Below are positions 48,738 to 58,691 of a stretch of 64,000 bases of DNA, one piece after another. The position numbers were made by a program, and so were the translations under genes. Each line of letters begins with the position of its first letter. Position 1 is the stretch's first letter. The notes below the pieces were generated by a model that worked only from the letters and a program-made list of their open reading frames with translations, was not told the DNA's origin and searched no databases. Source of the stretch: CAIYTF01 sp963664845 (lineage in GTDB: Bacteria > Bacteroidota > Ignavibacteria > Ignavibacteriales > Ignavibacteriaceae); contig OY761615.1 in NCBI GenBank assembly GCA_963664845.1, forward strand, positions 4,898,001 to 4,962,000, in the 5' to 3' direction.

Positions 48738-49853
48738 TCAGAAGGTTACAACAGCTCCCAGTGTCAGCGTATTCTGGTTACCAACAGGTTTGCTGTCCTT
48801 ATCAAGAAATGCTGCTTCGGTCGAATAGTCTCTTCTGTATTCGAGACGCAGCAGAAGATTGGATGTGGTTCTGTATTCGTATGTCAGCGTAATCTCTTTC
48901 AGATCCTGAATAATCGTGGTTGCATATCCATTGCAGTCGTTGAAATCTTCAACACGGGCAATGACAGCGGCAGCATCGCTTATCGTATATTTCCCGTACA
49001 ATGCAACGCCTTTCCAAAGAGCCAATACATCACCAATCTGGCGCTCTTCACCATAATTGGCGTCCAGTGCAAACAATAGCTTATCGGAGGCAGTATAATT
49101 TACAATTGCTTCATAAACATTCTTTGGATGAACGGCGGTTCCGGCAGACTGCTCGTTACCCGATATCACATTTCCGATAATCTGCAAAGCTGAAGTTGGG
49201 AACCAGGAAAGAGATGCTCCCACTGTTTTTTGCTTATTGTTATCAATAACACTATTCCATCCATTATACAGGTATCCTGTCACCGTAAGATTATCTGCGA
49301 ACGGGTAGCTGGCACATATACCGGTATGGTAATAGGGGATAGCATACTGGAACAACAACGATCGGCTGTAATTTAAATTGGCATTGGACTCAATGACCTC
49401 AGCACCCATATGGGTTACCATTTTACCGGCATTGACAGTTAGGCCTTTGCCGAGGGGAATTACAGTTGTTAAATAAGCCTGTTCAATGTTTTTGTAAGTC
49501 TCGTCAGATCCTGTAGGTGAGGCCATTGTATGAACGATGTCCATCGTTTGTCCATAGGCAAGATCAATTCTGAAGCCCACCGGTTCGGCTGATTTCTGAA
49601 ACGTGACTTTGGCCAATCCGATGCTGAACTGGTTGGCATTGACGTCAAAATTTCGCGAGAAGGAATTGGTCCTGCTCGCTGGATTGGCGAAATTGTATGA
49701 AAAATAGGCATCCACCAATCCCGTAATAGAAATGGGTTTAGGCGCCGGAGTGGTTGAACTGTCCGGAGTTGGATTTGCGGCCATCAGTTTGGCAGACATA
49801 ATAATCATTGTCAATGCAATAAAAGAAAAGTAAGTTGTCAGATTCCGATTCAT
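48738..49853 (-). CDS. Outer-membrane beta-barrel porin, BBP2-like
   Basis: 371 residues. A signal peptide (MNRNLTTYFSF to LMAANPTP) and a Pro/Thr linker precede a barrel that starts ITGLVDAYFSYNFANP, with many alternating aromatic/polar strands and a terminal Phe (LTLGAVVTF), as in outer-membrane proteins. Similar proteins are annotated as putative beta-barrel porin 2. Substrate unknown; its promoter shares the nitrogen-regulon element, so small nitrogen compounds are a reasonable guess. Confidence 0.82.
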   Translation of the reverse strand: MNRNLTTYFSFIALTMIIMSAKLMAANPTPDSSTTPAPKPISITGLVDAYFSYNFANPASRTNSFSRNFDVNANQFSIGLAKVTFQKSAEPVGFRIDLAYGQTMDIVHTMASPTGSDETYKNIEQAYLTTVIPLGKGLTVNAGKMVTHMGAEVIESNANLNYSRSLLFQYAIPYYHTGICASYPFADNLTVTGYLYNGWNSVIDNNKQKTVGASLSWFPTSALQIIGNVISGNEQSAGTAVHPKNVYEAIVNYTASDKLLFALDANYGEERQIGDVLALWKGVALYGKYTISDAAAVIARVEDFNDCNGYATTIIQDLKEITLTYEYRTTSNLLLRLEYRRDYSTEAAFLDKDSKPVGNQNTLTLGAVVTF

Positions 49854-50018
49854 AAGAACACCTCTACATATTTAGTTAAGTAATTAAATGATCTTCTCAG
49901 ATGCAAACAAATGCCCTTTGCCGGTTGTTCTTCATGACTGGAAGTGAAGACCCAATTTGAGCAACACCAACAAGTGCGTCTTTGATTTTAACCTTAATAA
50001 TAATGATCGGCAGAGTAT

Positions 50019-50077
50019 GCAGTTAATTATATAAGGTTAACTGCCGTAAATATATATTTAATTAAGGCGAAAGTCAA
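50019..50077 (-). promoter_or_regulatory. Porin promoter with conserved nitrogen-regulon element
   Basis: Minus strand: TTGACT (50072-50077), 17 bp, TATATT (50049-50054), 12 bp, then CCTTATATAAT from 50036. The element lies in a perfect palindrome GCAGTTAA-N10-TTAACTGC (50019-50044). It is the best copy of the motif shared with the amtB and permease promoters. The rest of 49854-50334 is AT-rich and shows no gene. Confidence 0.68.
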
Positions 50078-50334
50078 TAAAAGTATTATAAATAATTTAA
50101 AATAAACAAAAAAACCTTATAAAAAGCGGAAAAACATTCAAAATACCTGAATTACTATGCTTTCGAGAGCTGAGACAATAGATGACTGCCAGAAAAAACT
50201 ACTTAAAAAATAATTCCCTGATGCATTTGCTGACGGGGTGTTGTGCAACGACGCAGAAGAAAAATACGCAAACAGTATTCCAGGTTGCGTGAACGTTTAG
50301 TATTTTCTGAAAACCAATAACGTAATTTCGGATA

Positions 50335-51306
50335 ATGACTACTAACAAAAAAGCTATTGAAAAAATAAATTTTCACGCGGGAAATGGCACACCTTTCTTT
50401 TTTCTTATCGATTTTCTTAAACGGAAACCGGTTGTGCTTCCACTTGCCGATGTTGATCCGAACGAAATTCTTTATGATATTCAAGGTCGGAAAAATTATG
50501 TGCCGGAGGTTATCAAATCAAATATTATATTCTCCAAACAGCCTGAGCCCTTTGCCTCGTATAAGAAGAAGTTTGATAAAGTGGTGGGACATATACGAGA
50601 TGGCGAATCGTATCTGCTAAACCTTACCTGTGCAACGCCAGTGAAATGCAACCTTGGCTTGAAGGAAATATTTTTTGCAAGCGATGCGAAGTATAAATTG
50701 TGGTTCAGAAATGAGTTTGTCAGTTTCTCACCCGAAACATTTGTTGAGATTACCGGCCGGCAGATTGAAACACGTCCCATGAAAGGAACACTCGATGCTT
50801 CCATTCCGAATGCGGAGAGACTGCTCATGGAAGATGAAAAAGAGACTGCTGAACAAGTTACTGTGGTTGACCTGCTCCGGAACGATCTGAGCATTGTAGC
50901 GGGGAATGTGACGGTTGAAAAATTCCGGTATCTGGAAAAAATTGCAGCAGGAGGAAAGGAACTTCTGCAGGTTAGTTCCAAAATTACGGGTACTCTATTT
51001 GAACAGTATCGGGAAAACCCAGGCGATTTGCTTTGGAAGATATTGCCGGCTGGTTCTGTCTCCGGGGCTCCCAAAAGGCGTACCGTGGAAATCATTACTG
51101 AAACGGAAGGCGGAGAGAGGGGATATTATACAGGGATTTTTGGTATTTATGATGGCGGCAATCTGGATAGTGGTGTTCTTATCCGCTATATTGAGAACGT
51201 AAAATCCGGATTACAATACCGGAGCGGAGGCGGCATAACGCACCTAAGCACAGCAGAAGCAGAATATCAGGAAATGATTGAGAAGATATATGTCCCTATT
51301 GTTTGA
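50335..51306 (+). CDS. pabB: Aminodeoxychorismate synthase component I (short PabB)
   Basis: 323 residues. Makes 4-amino-4-deoxychorismate for folate. The chorismate-binding domain is nearly all that is present: RPMKGTLD (about 145) has the PabB-type Lys, where anthranilate synthase has Ala; LPAGSVSGAPKRRTVEII and a GGGITHLS C-terminal site follow. The N-terminal domain is much reduced compared with about 450-residue PabB. The amidotransferase PabA is not adjacent. It overlaps pabC by 17 bp. Confidence 0.9.
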   Translation: MTTNKKAIEKINFHAGNGTPFFFLIDFLKRKPVVLPLADVDPNEILYDIQGRKNYVPEVIKSNIIFSKQPEPFASYKKKFDKVVGHIRDGESYLLNLTCATPVKCNLGLKEIFFASDAKYKLWFRNEFVSFSPETFVEITGRQIETRPMKGTLDASIPNAERLLMEDEKETAEQVTVVDLLRNDLSIVAGNVTVEKFRYLEKIAAGGKELLQVSSKITGTLFEQYRENPGDLLWKILPAGSVSGAPKRRTVEIITETEGGERGYYTGIFGIYDGGNLDSGVLIRYIENVKSGLQYRSGGGITHLSTAEAEYQEMIEKIYVPIV

Positions 51307-51883
51307 AACCATTCAGTGCAAAAACGGTAAACTGTTGAACCTTGATTATCATGACGAGAGAATGAACAGGAGCCGGCTTGAATTATTCCGTTCTCCGGAT
51401 GCCCTTTTACTGGATGAGTATATTAAGGGAACGAGGATCCCTCTATCCGGACTTTATAAATGTCGTGTGGTTTATGAGCACAAATTTTTTAGTATTGAAT
51501 ACGTTCCCTACAAAAAGAAACCAATTCACAGCATGAAGATAATTGAGCTCGACGACATCAGCTACAAGTATAAATTTATGGACAGGTCCCAATTGAATGA
51601 CTTGCTTGCAAGCGCGGGCACTGATGAAATACTCATTATCAGGGATGGAGTGGTTACGGACACTTCGTTCTCGAATATCATTTTTTTTAATGGGTATGAC
51701 TGGGTAACTCCCATCGAGCCGCTTCTTAAGGGAACACAGCGGCAAAAGCTTTTGGATGAGGGAAAAATAATTGAATCGGAAATACTGACACACGAGATTT
51801 TCGGGTTCCAGTCTATGAAACTTATTAATGCTATGATGACATTTGAAGAAAGTCCGGAATTGCCGCTGACTCTGTTGCATTAA
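51290..51883 (+). CDS. pabC: Aminodeoxychorismate lyase (4-amino-4-deoxychorismate lyase)
   Basis: 197 residues from ATG (MSLLFETIQCKNGKLLN); a TTG 4 codons earlier is possible. PLP fold-type IV enzyme releasing pyruvate to give 4-aminobenzoate. SYKYKFMDRSQLN carries the probable PLP lysine and DEILIIRDGVVTDTSFSNIIF the family core. Shorter than the usual 250-270 residues. Overlaps pabB, so it is translationally coupled. Confidence 0.86.
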   Translation: MSLLFETIQCKNGKLLNLDYHDERMNRSRLELFRSPDALLLDEYIKGTRIPLSGLYKCRVVYEHKFFSIEYVPYKKKPIHSMKIIELDDISYKYKFMDRSQLNDLLASAGTDEILIIRDGVVTDTSFSNIIFFNGYDWVTPIEPLLKGTQRQKLLDEGKIIESEILTHEIFGFQSMKLINAMMTFEESPELPLTLLH

Positions 51884-51967
51884 TAATACTATTCCGGCAT
51901 ACAACTGCTTGATACTGCGAATTTTCTTATTTTTACTCATCAATTTATTTCATTGTGGAGATTTCTG

Positions 51968-53398
51968 ATGAAAAGATCTTTGCCCGGTTTACCGGCAGTT
52001 TTGCTCTTTTTCCTTTTGACTTTACCCATAATCGCCGCCCCCTCAGGTAACAATGCTATTTTGGTTGGCATTTGGGAAGGAAAACTTACACTTCCCGGGA
52101 TGTCGCTTCGCATTGTATTTCACATCACGGCCAACGAAAAAGCCGAACTGAGTGCGTTAATGGACAGCCCGGACCAAGGCGCCAAGGGGATTAAAGTTGA
52201 CAAAGTGAGCTTAACAGAAAAAGCAGTTACTCTTGATTTGCATGCATTACGCGGAGAATACAAGGGAGAACTTAGTGGTGACGGCAAGACAATGAAAGGA
52301 ACCTGGACGCAAGGCGGGACAAGTTTTCCTCTTGATTTGTCAAAAACCGAAAAAGTTTCTGAACTGAAAAGACCTCAGGTTCCGGTGAAGCCCTATCCCT
52401 ATAAAGAAGAAGAAGTCAGGTTTGTAAATAACAAGGACGGTGATACTCTGGCTGGAACGTTTACCTATCCTGCAACAGGCAAGAATTTTCCGGTTGTTGT
52501 ATTTGTAACGGGTTCAGGTCCGCAAAACAGGGATGAAGAGCTGCTTGGGCACAAACCGTTTTTGATCATCTCGGATTACCTGACCAGGAATGGCATCGCG
52601 ACACTCCGGTATGATGACAGGGGGATAGGTAAATCGACAGGGAATTTCTCCGCGGCCACGTCACTGGATTTTGCAGATGATGCGCTGGCTGCCGTTGATT
52701 ACCTCAAATCAAGGAAAGAAATTGATGCGGCCAGAATTGGTATCATTGGTCACAGCGAAGGCGGTTTAATTGCTCCGATTGCTGCAACCCGGAGTAAAGA
52801 CGTTAGTTTCATAATATTGATGGCCGGTCCGGGAGAAACGGGTGAAGAAATAATCCTCCAACAATCCGTTCTTATCATGAAGGCCGATGGTGCAGCCGAA
52901 GCAGAAATCCAAAAAACCGTTGCCTTTAGTGAAAAGATTTTCTCAATAATTAAGGAAGGCCCGGATTCAAGCACTGCTGCCGGTCGAATTAATGCAGAAA
53001 TAAAAACTTTTATGGCTTCACTTCCTGACTCGGTTAAGCATAAACCGGAAAATACGGAAACTGCTCTAAAACAACAGATGCAGCAGGTATTATCGCCGTG
53101 GTTCAGAGCGTTTCTGGTGTTTAATCCACGTGAATATCTGCTCAAAGTCACCTGCCCGGTACTGGCAATTAACGGCAGCAAAGATTTGCAGGTACCTCCA
53201 AAAGAAAATTTGGGCGAGATACGCAAAGCGCTGGAGGCCGCAGGAAACAAGCATTTTGAGATTAAAGAATTGGAGGGCTTGAATCATCTCTTCCAGAATG
53301 CCAAAACGGGATCGCCGAACGAATATGGGGCCATTGAAGAGACAATAGCGCCGGCAGCACTTGAAACGATCCTGACTTTTATAAAAGGGTTAAAATAA
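51968..53398 (+). CDS. Secreted alpha/beta hydrolase
   Basis: 476 residues from ATG with GGAG upstream (MKRSLPGLPAVL, signal peptide ending IIAAPSG). An N-terminal beta-domain of about 110 residues precedes the hydrolase core. IGHSEGGL (about 260) holds the nucleophile Ser; NGSKDLQVPP and LNHLFQ supply Asp and His. GSGPQNRDEELLGHKPF marks the oxyanion region. Substrate unknown; probably esterase or peptidase-like in the periplasm. Own terminator at 53444-53485. Confidence 0.85.
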   Translation: MKRSLPGLPAVLLFFLLTLPIIAAPSGNNAILVGIWEGKLTLPGMSLRIVFHITANEKAELSALMDSPDQGAKGIKVDKVSLTEKAVTLDLHALRGEYKGELSGDGKTMKGTWTQGGTSFPLDLSKTEKVSELKRPQVPVKPYPYKEEEVRFVNNKDGDTLAGTFTYPATGKNFPVVVFVTGSGPQNRDEELLGHKPFLIISDYLTRNGIATLRYDDRGIGKSTGNFSAATSLDFADDALAAVDYLKSRKEIDAARIGIIGHSEGGLIAPIAATRSKDVSFIILMAGPGETGEEIILQQSVLIMKADGAAEAEIQKTVAFSEKIFSIIKEGPDSSTAAGRINAEIKTFMASLPDSVKHKPENTETALKQQMQQVLSPWFRAFLVFNPREYLLKVTCPVLAINGSKDLQVPPKENLGEIRKALEAAGNKHFEIKELEGLNHLFQNAKTGSPNEYGAIEETIAPAALETILTFIKGLK

Positions 53399-53443
53399 TC
53401 ATGGTTGTTTAGCTGTTTTTTAAGGGCAGAGAAACCAATTTCA

Positions 53444-53485
53444 GGCCATAAAACGGTCAAAAACCGGTTTTATGGCCAAATTTTT
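53444..53485 (+). terminator. Terminator after the hydrolase gene
   Basis: 11-bp stem GGCCATAAAAC / GTTTTATGGCC with a further GGT/ACC pairing, followed by AAATTTTT. Confidence 0.65.
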
Positions 53486-53607
53486 GAGAACCGGCGAATA
53501 CAGTCATATTTATCGGGGTTAATAGAATAGTAAAGAAATTAGAGGATTTTTCGATAATCCAATGAGATGGGAGGCATAGTAAACGTTTAAAATCAGACTT
53601 AAATCAT

Positions 53608-54906
53608 ATGAAATTACTGCTGGATTTTTCAATTATAATAGTGCTTCTCTTGTTTCATGGTGTATTTGCCATGATAGAGATGGCTTTTATCTCTTCAAAA
53701 AGAATTAGGCTGGTAGGCAAATTAAACGCCGGCAGCAAATCAGCCGGAATAGCGCTCAAGCTGCTTGATGAACCCGAAGATTTGCTGTCAACAATTCAAT
53801 TTGGGATCACGGCGCTGGAGATTATTGCAGGCGTGGTTGGTGGTGCCAGTTTCGCCGATAAAATCACCCCGCTTATCGCGTCGTTTCCTTTCTTAAACCA
53901 ATATGCTACCCAGATTTCTTTTGTGCTGGTAGTTTCATTTATTACCTATTTGTCTGTTATAGTTGGTGACCTGGTTCCCAAATCAATTGGATTGACCGAT
54001 CCCGAAAGTTATGCAGTGTTCTTTGCCCCGTTTATGGTTTTTTTGCAGAAATTGTGCATGCCCATTGTTACGCTTTTCAGCTTTTCAACGAAGGTAATCC
54101 TGAAAATGCTGCTGATCCGGGGAAAAGATGAACCGCCGGTAACAGCCAGAGAATTACAATTACTTATACATGAAGCCTATCAACATGGAGTGTTGCAGAG
54201 CAGGGAGTCGGAATTGTTGCAAAGCATTCTGCAGTTCAACACATTTACTGCCGGCACCATGATGAAGCCCGCTGAACAGATTGTTTGGATCAACTACGCT
54301 GATTCAAATCAAAAAATCCTGGAGACAATTCTTAGGAATGATTTTTCCCGTTTTCCGGTATATGAAGAGTCTGTAAAGAGTGTTATCGGGATAATTTCAG
54401 GGAAAGAGTTTCTGGCCAAATATTATGTGGACCAGAATGTTAAGCTTGAAGAGATTCCCTATGATCCGATGATCATTCCTCCGGATATTGATGCGCTGCA
54501 GCTGTTGGAGAAATTCCGGGTGCTCAGGTGTTACCTTGCAATTGTCGCTGATCGAAATGGGAACACACTTGGGCTGATAACGCTGCAAAATCTGATAGAG
54601 ACGGTAGTGGGGAAATTGCCAGATTTTTATGAGACTGAAGAAGACCGGTTTTTCCGAAGAGAAGACGGGACGGTGCTTATTGATGCCGGAATATCGCTGA
54701 AAGAAGCGAAGAGTTATCTTTCAGCAAATGTAATGGTTGTTGATGACATGTCGCTGGGCTCATTTTTTCACCAGGAGATGGGGCGTATTCCCAAAGTTGG
54801 TGATATGATCAATTTTGACGGGTATCGGTTTGAAATAGTGGATATGGACGGAGTGAAGGTTGATAAGATCCTGGCGAAGAAGAGAATGCGTTACACGCGT
54901 TGTTGA
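53608..54906 (+). CDS. CNNM/CorC-family membrane protein (hemolysin C-like)
   Basis: 432 residues. A DUF21/CNNM membrane domain (about 1-190, three to four helices; MIEMAFISSKRIRLVGKL) is followed by a CBS pair (about 205-335) and a CorC_HlyC domain (about 345-425; DGTVLIDAGISLKEA). Proposed for Mg2+ or cation efflux; no evidence for haemolysis. Single gene that converges on trxA with a shared terminator. Confidence 0.9.
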   Translation: MKLLLDFSIIIVLLLFHGVFAMIEMAFISSKRIRLVGKLNAGSKSAGIALKLLDEPEDLLSTIQFGITALEIIAGVVGGASFADKITPLIASFPFLNQYATQISFVLVVSFITYLSVIVGDLVPKSIGLTDPESYAVFFAPFMVFLQKLCMPIVTLFSFSTKVILKMLLIRGKDEPPVTARELQLLIHEAYQHGVLQSRESELLQSILQFNTFTAGTMMKPAEQIVWINYADSNQKILETILRNDFSRFPVYEESVKSVIGIISGKEFLAKYYVDQNVKLEEIPYDPMIIPPDIDALQLLEKFRVLRCYLAIVADRNGNTLGLITLQNLIETVVGKLPDFYETEEDRFFRREDGTVLIDAGISLKEAKSYLSANVMVVDDMSLGSFFHQEMGRIPKVGDMINFDGYRFEIVDMDGVKVDKILAKKRMRYTRC

Positions 54907-54938
54907 CAAAGCAGCGAAAAATGTGATGGAATTGGACA

Positions 54939-54973
54939 AAAAAAGCCCCGAATATGGTATCCGGGGCTTTTTT
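54939..54973. terminator. Bidirectional terminator between the CNNM gene and trxA
   Basis: AAAAAAGCCCCG / CGGGGCTTTTTT, 12-bp perfect arms and an 11-nt loop, with A- and T-runs on both sides. Serves the plus-strand CNNM gene and minus-strand trxA. Confidence 0.92.
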
Positions 54974-54989
54974 AGTAATATGTACATTG

Positions 54990-55310
54990 TCAGATGATCT
55001 TGCTGATCCTTTGGACAATTGCCTGCTTTTGGGTGTTGCCCATAATGCGGTCCACTTCTTTTCCGTCTTTAAAGAAAATAAGAGTAGGGATTGCGCGGAC
55101 ACCGTATTTGACTGCAATGCCGTTGTTTTCGTCGACGTCCACTTTTCCCACGTTAAGCTTTCCGGCATATTCATTCGCCAGTTCTTCAACTACGGGTGCT
55201 ATTGCTTTACAGGGGCCGCACCATACTGCCCAGAAATCGAGCATGGAAGGTTTATCTGAGTTTAATATTTCTGCTTCGAACGAAGCGTCTGTCACGGTCA
55301 ATGGTTTCAT
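54990..55310 (-). CDS. trxA: Thioredoxin
   Basis: 106 residues, classical thioredoxin fold with the active site WCGPCKAIAP, the cis-Pro segment AIPTLIFFKDG and Asp in DFWAVWCG. Cytoplasmic disulphide reductase. Confidence 0.96.
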   Translation of the reverse strand: MKPLTVTDASFEAEILNSDKPSMLDFWAVWCGPCKAIAPVVEELANEYAGKLNVGKVDVDENNGIAVKYGVRAIPTLIFFKDGKEVDRIMGNTQKQAIVQRISKII

Positions 55311-55367
55311 AATTTTCCTTTTGCTTTGATTGTATTATAACAACAAACTAATTATACAATTTGTTCA

Positions 55368-56207
55368 TTAAACATTGTCAAAATTCATATCACCGTTCTG
55401 TCCCACGAAATTAACGACATCTTCACCGCCATCTGCATTGATGACACCGCCGGATATCCACTCACCGCCCTCGCGGCAGAACAGGGAGATCACTTTGGCG
55501 ATATCTTCAGGAGTGGTAAGTCGTCCGCGCGGGTTTTTCCGGGTGGCGACGTTGATCATTGGCTGGTTCCCGGGAATTTTCCTGAGTGCCGGTGTATCCG
55601 TTACGCCTGCCATAATTGCAACGACCCCGACTTCCATAAAGCCAAGTTCGGTGGAAAGCTGGCGCACATGGGATTCCAATGACGCCTTGGCCGCAGAAAC
55701 GGCTCCATAGTAGGGGATGGCACTTGTTCCGCCGGAGGAGGTCATAGCAAAAATTCTTGCTTTCCGGACAAGTAAGCCATTGGCAACCAGGTCCTGTGTC
55801 CAGTAAACCAGCGAATGGGCCATGACATCGAGTGTCATTTCCATTTGTGCCTTGGTTAAAGCCGTTTCACCGGTTTTGGGAATGAATGGTTTCAAGGTGC
55901 CGAAGGCAAGGGAGTGAACGAGCACTTTTACTTTAGGCGCACCTTTTTCGTTAGCCAACAGGGTTTTAATAACTTCTTTTCGTTTAATTTCATCCGCAGC
56001 ATTTATATTAAAGAACAGAGCTTCAACCCCGTGGGATTTAATATCTGCGATTATCGCCTCAACATTAGGCATGGTGGCGGCTCTGTCAAGGTGGATACCG
56101 ATAATATTATATCCGTCGGCTGCAAGTTTTTTTGCTGCTGCTCCTCCAAAACCAGAAGACGCACCCAAAACCAATGCCCAAAATTTTTCGTTGTTTGAAT
56201 TCTCCAT
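55368..56207 (-). CDS. SDR-family enoyl-ACP reductase-like protein
   Basis: 279 residues from MENSNNEKF at 56207; the frame runs 45 codons further but that part is not protein-like. Rossmann loop GASSGFGGAAAKKLA, VHSLAFGTLKPF, and the spacing Y-x6-K (YGAVSAAK), which is typical of FabI/FabL enoyl reductases and not of ordinary SDRs. NPRGRLTTPEDIAKV resembles FabL. Probable role in fatty-acid elongation; a different SDR substrate is possible. Confidence 0.65.
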   Translation of the reverse strand: MENSNNEKFWALVLGASSGFGGAAAKKLAADGYNIIGIHLDRAATMPNVEAIIADIKSHGVEALFFNINAADEIKRKEVIKTLLANEKGAPKVKVLVHSLAFGTLKPFIPKTGETALTKAQMEMTLDVMAHSLVYWTQDLVANGLLVRKARIFAMTSSGGTSAIPYYGAVSAAKASLESHVRQLSTELGFMEVGVVAIMAGVTDTPALRKIPGNQPMINVATRKNPRGRLTTPEDIAKVISLFCREGGEWISGGVINADGGEDVVNFVGQNGDMNFDNV

Positions 56208-56362
56208 TAAAAAGTAGGGTCCTCGATTATTTCTTTTATTTAACACGCTCGATAATACAAAATTGCGGTGTTTCCTGCAAAAATGTTTGTGAATGAAAAG
56301 TTGCATATTCTCAAAAATTGTTAAATTAGTGAATTGAATCAAAACAAGAATATTGCGAGGAA

Positions 56363-58633
56363 ATGATGACTGCCAACATAGAAATGATAAAGAAATTATA
56401 CGATGCGTACCGTGAAAAGGTTGAAAAGGCCAGGAAAACGCTGAACAGGCCGCTTACTTATGCCGAGAAAGTGCTTTATACACATCTTTGGGAAGCGACG
56501 GAGAAAGAACTTTCCCGCGGAAAGGATTATGCCGACCTGGCTCCTGACCGTGTGGCCATGCAGGATGCAACCGCGCAAATGGCATTATTGCAATTCATGT
56601 CCGCCGGAAGAAAGACCACAGCGGTGCCTTCAACGGTTCATTGTGATCACCTGATACAGGCACAGGTGGGAGCGGAAGCTGATCTGCTTCGCGCCACTGA
56701 AGAGAACAAGGAAGTATATGATTTTCTTGAGAGCGTGAGTCAAAAATATGGTATTGGTTTTTGGAAACCGGGTGCGGGAATCATTCACCAGGTGGTGCTT
56801 GAAAATTATGCTTTCCCCGGCGGGATGATGATTGGCACCGATTCACACACGCCAAACGCGGGAGGCCTTGGTATGATTGCCATTGGTGTTGGCGGAGCAG
56901 ATGCAGTTGACGTTATGGCAGGTATGCCCTGGGAACTGAAATGGCCAAAACTTATTGGAGTAAAACTCACCGGAAAGCTCTCCGGCTGGACTTCACCGAA
57001 AGACGTTATCCTGAAGGTTGCGGGAATACTAACTGTTAAAGGCGGGACCGGCGCGATTGTGCAATATTTTGGCGAGGGTGCCAAATCTTTATCCTGTACA
57101 GGAAAGGGAACCATTTGCAATATGGGTGCTGAGATTGGAGCAACGACCTCGCTGTTTGCCTATGACGAGAAGATGGCGGCCTATCTGAGATCGACCGGAC
57201 GGGAAGACGTGGCCGAACTTGCTGACACACTGAAGGACGTTCTGGCAGATGATCCGGAGGTTGCAGAAAATCCTGAAGACTATTTTGATCAGGTTATCGA
57301 ACTGGATCTGGACACGCTTGAACCACATCTTAACGGGCCATTCACACCGGACAGGGCATGGACACTTTCCGAAATTAAGGAGGCAGCAGTTAAAGAAGGA
57401 TTTCCTGAAAAACTGAGTGTGGGACTGATTGGCAGTTGTACCAATTCAAGTTATGAAGACATTGACCGCTCTGCAAGCATTGCCCGGCAGGCATATGCCA
57501 AAGGACTGAAGGCAAAAGCCCAGTTCACTATTACACCGGGATCTGAACAGGTGAGAGCCACCATTGAGCGTGACGGTCAGTTGAAATCGCTGGAAGACAT
57601 TGGCGGTGTGATCCTTTCCAATGCCTGCGGACCCTGCATTGGTATGTGGAAGAGAATGGACAATCCATCCAATGAAAAGAACACTATTGTAACTTCGTTC
57701 AACAGGAATTTTGCAAAACGTCAGGATGGGAATCCCAAGACATTTGCGTTTGTTGCGAGTCCGGAAATTACAACGGCACTGGCAATAGCCGGCTCACTGA
57801 CGTTTAACCCGGTAACGGATGAACTGACGAATGACAAAGGGGAGAAGGTTAAGCTTGATCCGCCTTATGGAGATGAACTTCCGAAACACGGGTTTCTGGC
57901 TGCTCCAGAAGGATTTGTTCCTCCGGCGGAAGACGGTTCCAAAGTTGAAGTGAAGGTGAACGTGAGCAGCGACCGGTTGCAATTGCTGGCACCGTTTGCA
58001 AAGTGGGATGGACGTGAATATGAAGGTTTGGCAGTGCTGCTGAAAGCAAAAGGCAAATGCACCACAGATCACATTTCGATGGCGGGCCCCTGGCTTAAAT
58101 ATCGCGGACATCTTGATAACATTTCGAACAACATGTTCATCGGTGCCATTAATGCGTATTCCGGAGAAGCGGGCAAGGTGAAGAGCATTCTGAGCGGTGA
58201 AACGAAATCAGTGCCGGAAGTTGCACGCGAGTACAAAGCGGCAAACCTGGGCTGGGTTGTTATTGGAGATGAGAACTATGGCGAAGGCTCGAGCCGTGAG
58301 CATGCAGCACTGGAACCACGGTTCCTTGGCGGCAAGGCAATCATAGTTAAGAGTTTCGCCCGTATTCACGAAACGAACCTGAAGAAACAGGGAATGCTGC
58401 CTCTGACGTTCGCGAATACCGCAGACTATGACAAACTCCGTGAAGATGATAAAGTTTCCATCAAGGGAATGAATGCATTTGAGGTTGGCAAACCGTTCAC
58501 GTTGGTTGTTAAGCACAGTGACGGAACAAAGGAAGAATTCTCATTGAATCACACATTCAATGAACGCCAGTTTGAATGGTTCAAGGCGGGAAGCGCGCTG
58601 AACTTGATAGCGGCGGCGAATAGTATCGTCTGA
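56363..58633 (+). CDS. acnA: Aconitate hydratase (mitochondrial type)
   Basis: 756 residues. Citrate/isocitrate isomerase of the TCA cycle. IGTDSHTPNAGGLGM, GSCTNSSYEDIDRS and ACGPCIGMWKR provide the three [4Fe-4S] cysteines; GDENYGEGSSREHAALEPR is the swivel-domain signature. GAGGAA precedes its ATG. Its TGA stop lies inside a half-copy of the palindromic repeat described at 61.8-63 kb. Confidence 0.96.
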   Translation: MMTANIEMIKKLYDAYREKVEKARKTLNRPLTYAEKVLYTHLWEATEKELSRGKDYADLAPDRVAMQDATAQMALLQFMSAGRKTTAVPSTVHCDHLIQAQVGAEADLLRATEENKEVYDFLESVSQKYGIGFWKPGAGIIHQVVLENYAFPGGMMIGTDSHTPNAGGLGMIAIGVGGADAVDVMAGMPWELKWPKLIGVKLTGKLSGWTSPKDVILKVAGILTVKGGTGAIVQYFGEGAKSLSCTGKGTICNMGAEIGATTSLFAYDEKMAAYLRSTGREDVAELADTLKDVLADDPEVAENPEDYFDQVIELDLDTLEPHLNGPFTPDRAWTLSEIKEAAVKEGFPEKLSVGLIGSCTNSSYEDIDRSASIARQAYAKGLKAKAQFTITPGSEQVRATIERDGQLKSLEDIGGVILSNACGPCIGMWKRMDNPSNEKNTIVTSFNRNFAKRQDGNPKTFAFVASPEITTALAIAGSLTFNPVTDELTNDKGEKVKLDPPYGDELPKHGFLAAPEGFVPPAEDGSKVEVKVNVSSDRLQLLAPFAKWDGREYEGLAVLLKAKGKCTTDHISMAGPWLKYRGHLDNISNNMFIGAINAYSGEAGKVKSILSGETKSVPEVAREYKAANLGWVVIGDENYGEGSSREHAALEPRFLGGKAIIVKSFARIHETNLKKQGMLPLTFANTADYDKLREDDKVSIKGMNAFEVGKPFTLVVKHSDGTKEEFSLNHTFNERQFEWFKAGSALNLIAAANSIV

Positions 58634-58672
58634 ACCGGGATTTTTGTGATTGATGTGATTGACATGATATAA
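58629..58672 (+). repeat. Half-copy of the TCTGAAC palindromic element at the acnA stop
   Basis: TCTGAACCGGGATTTTTGTG and following bases resemble the left arm of the array units 2.2-4.3 kb downstream (GGGATTTTTGTGAT is identical in two units). No right arm follows. The acnA stop TGA is bases 3-5 of TCTGAAC. Confidence 0.6.
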
Positions 58673-58691
58673 GAAACCGGAGAATGGTTTT

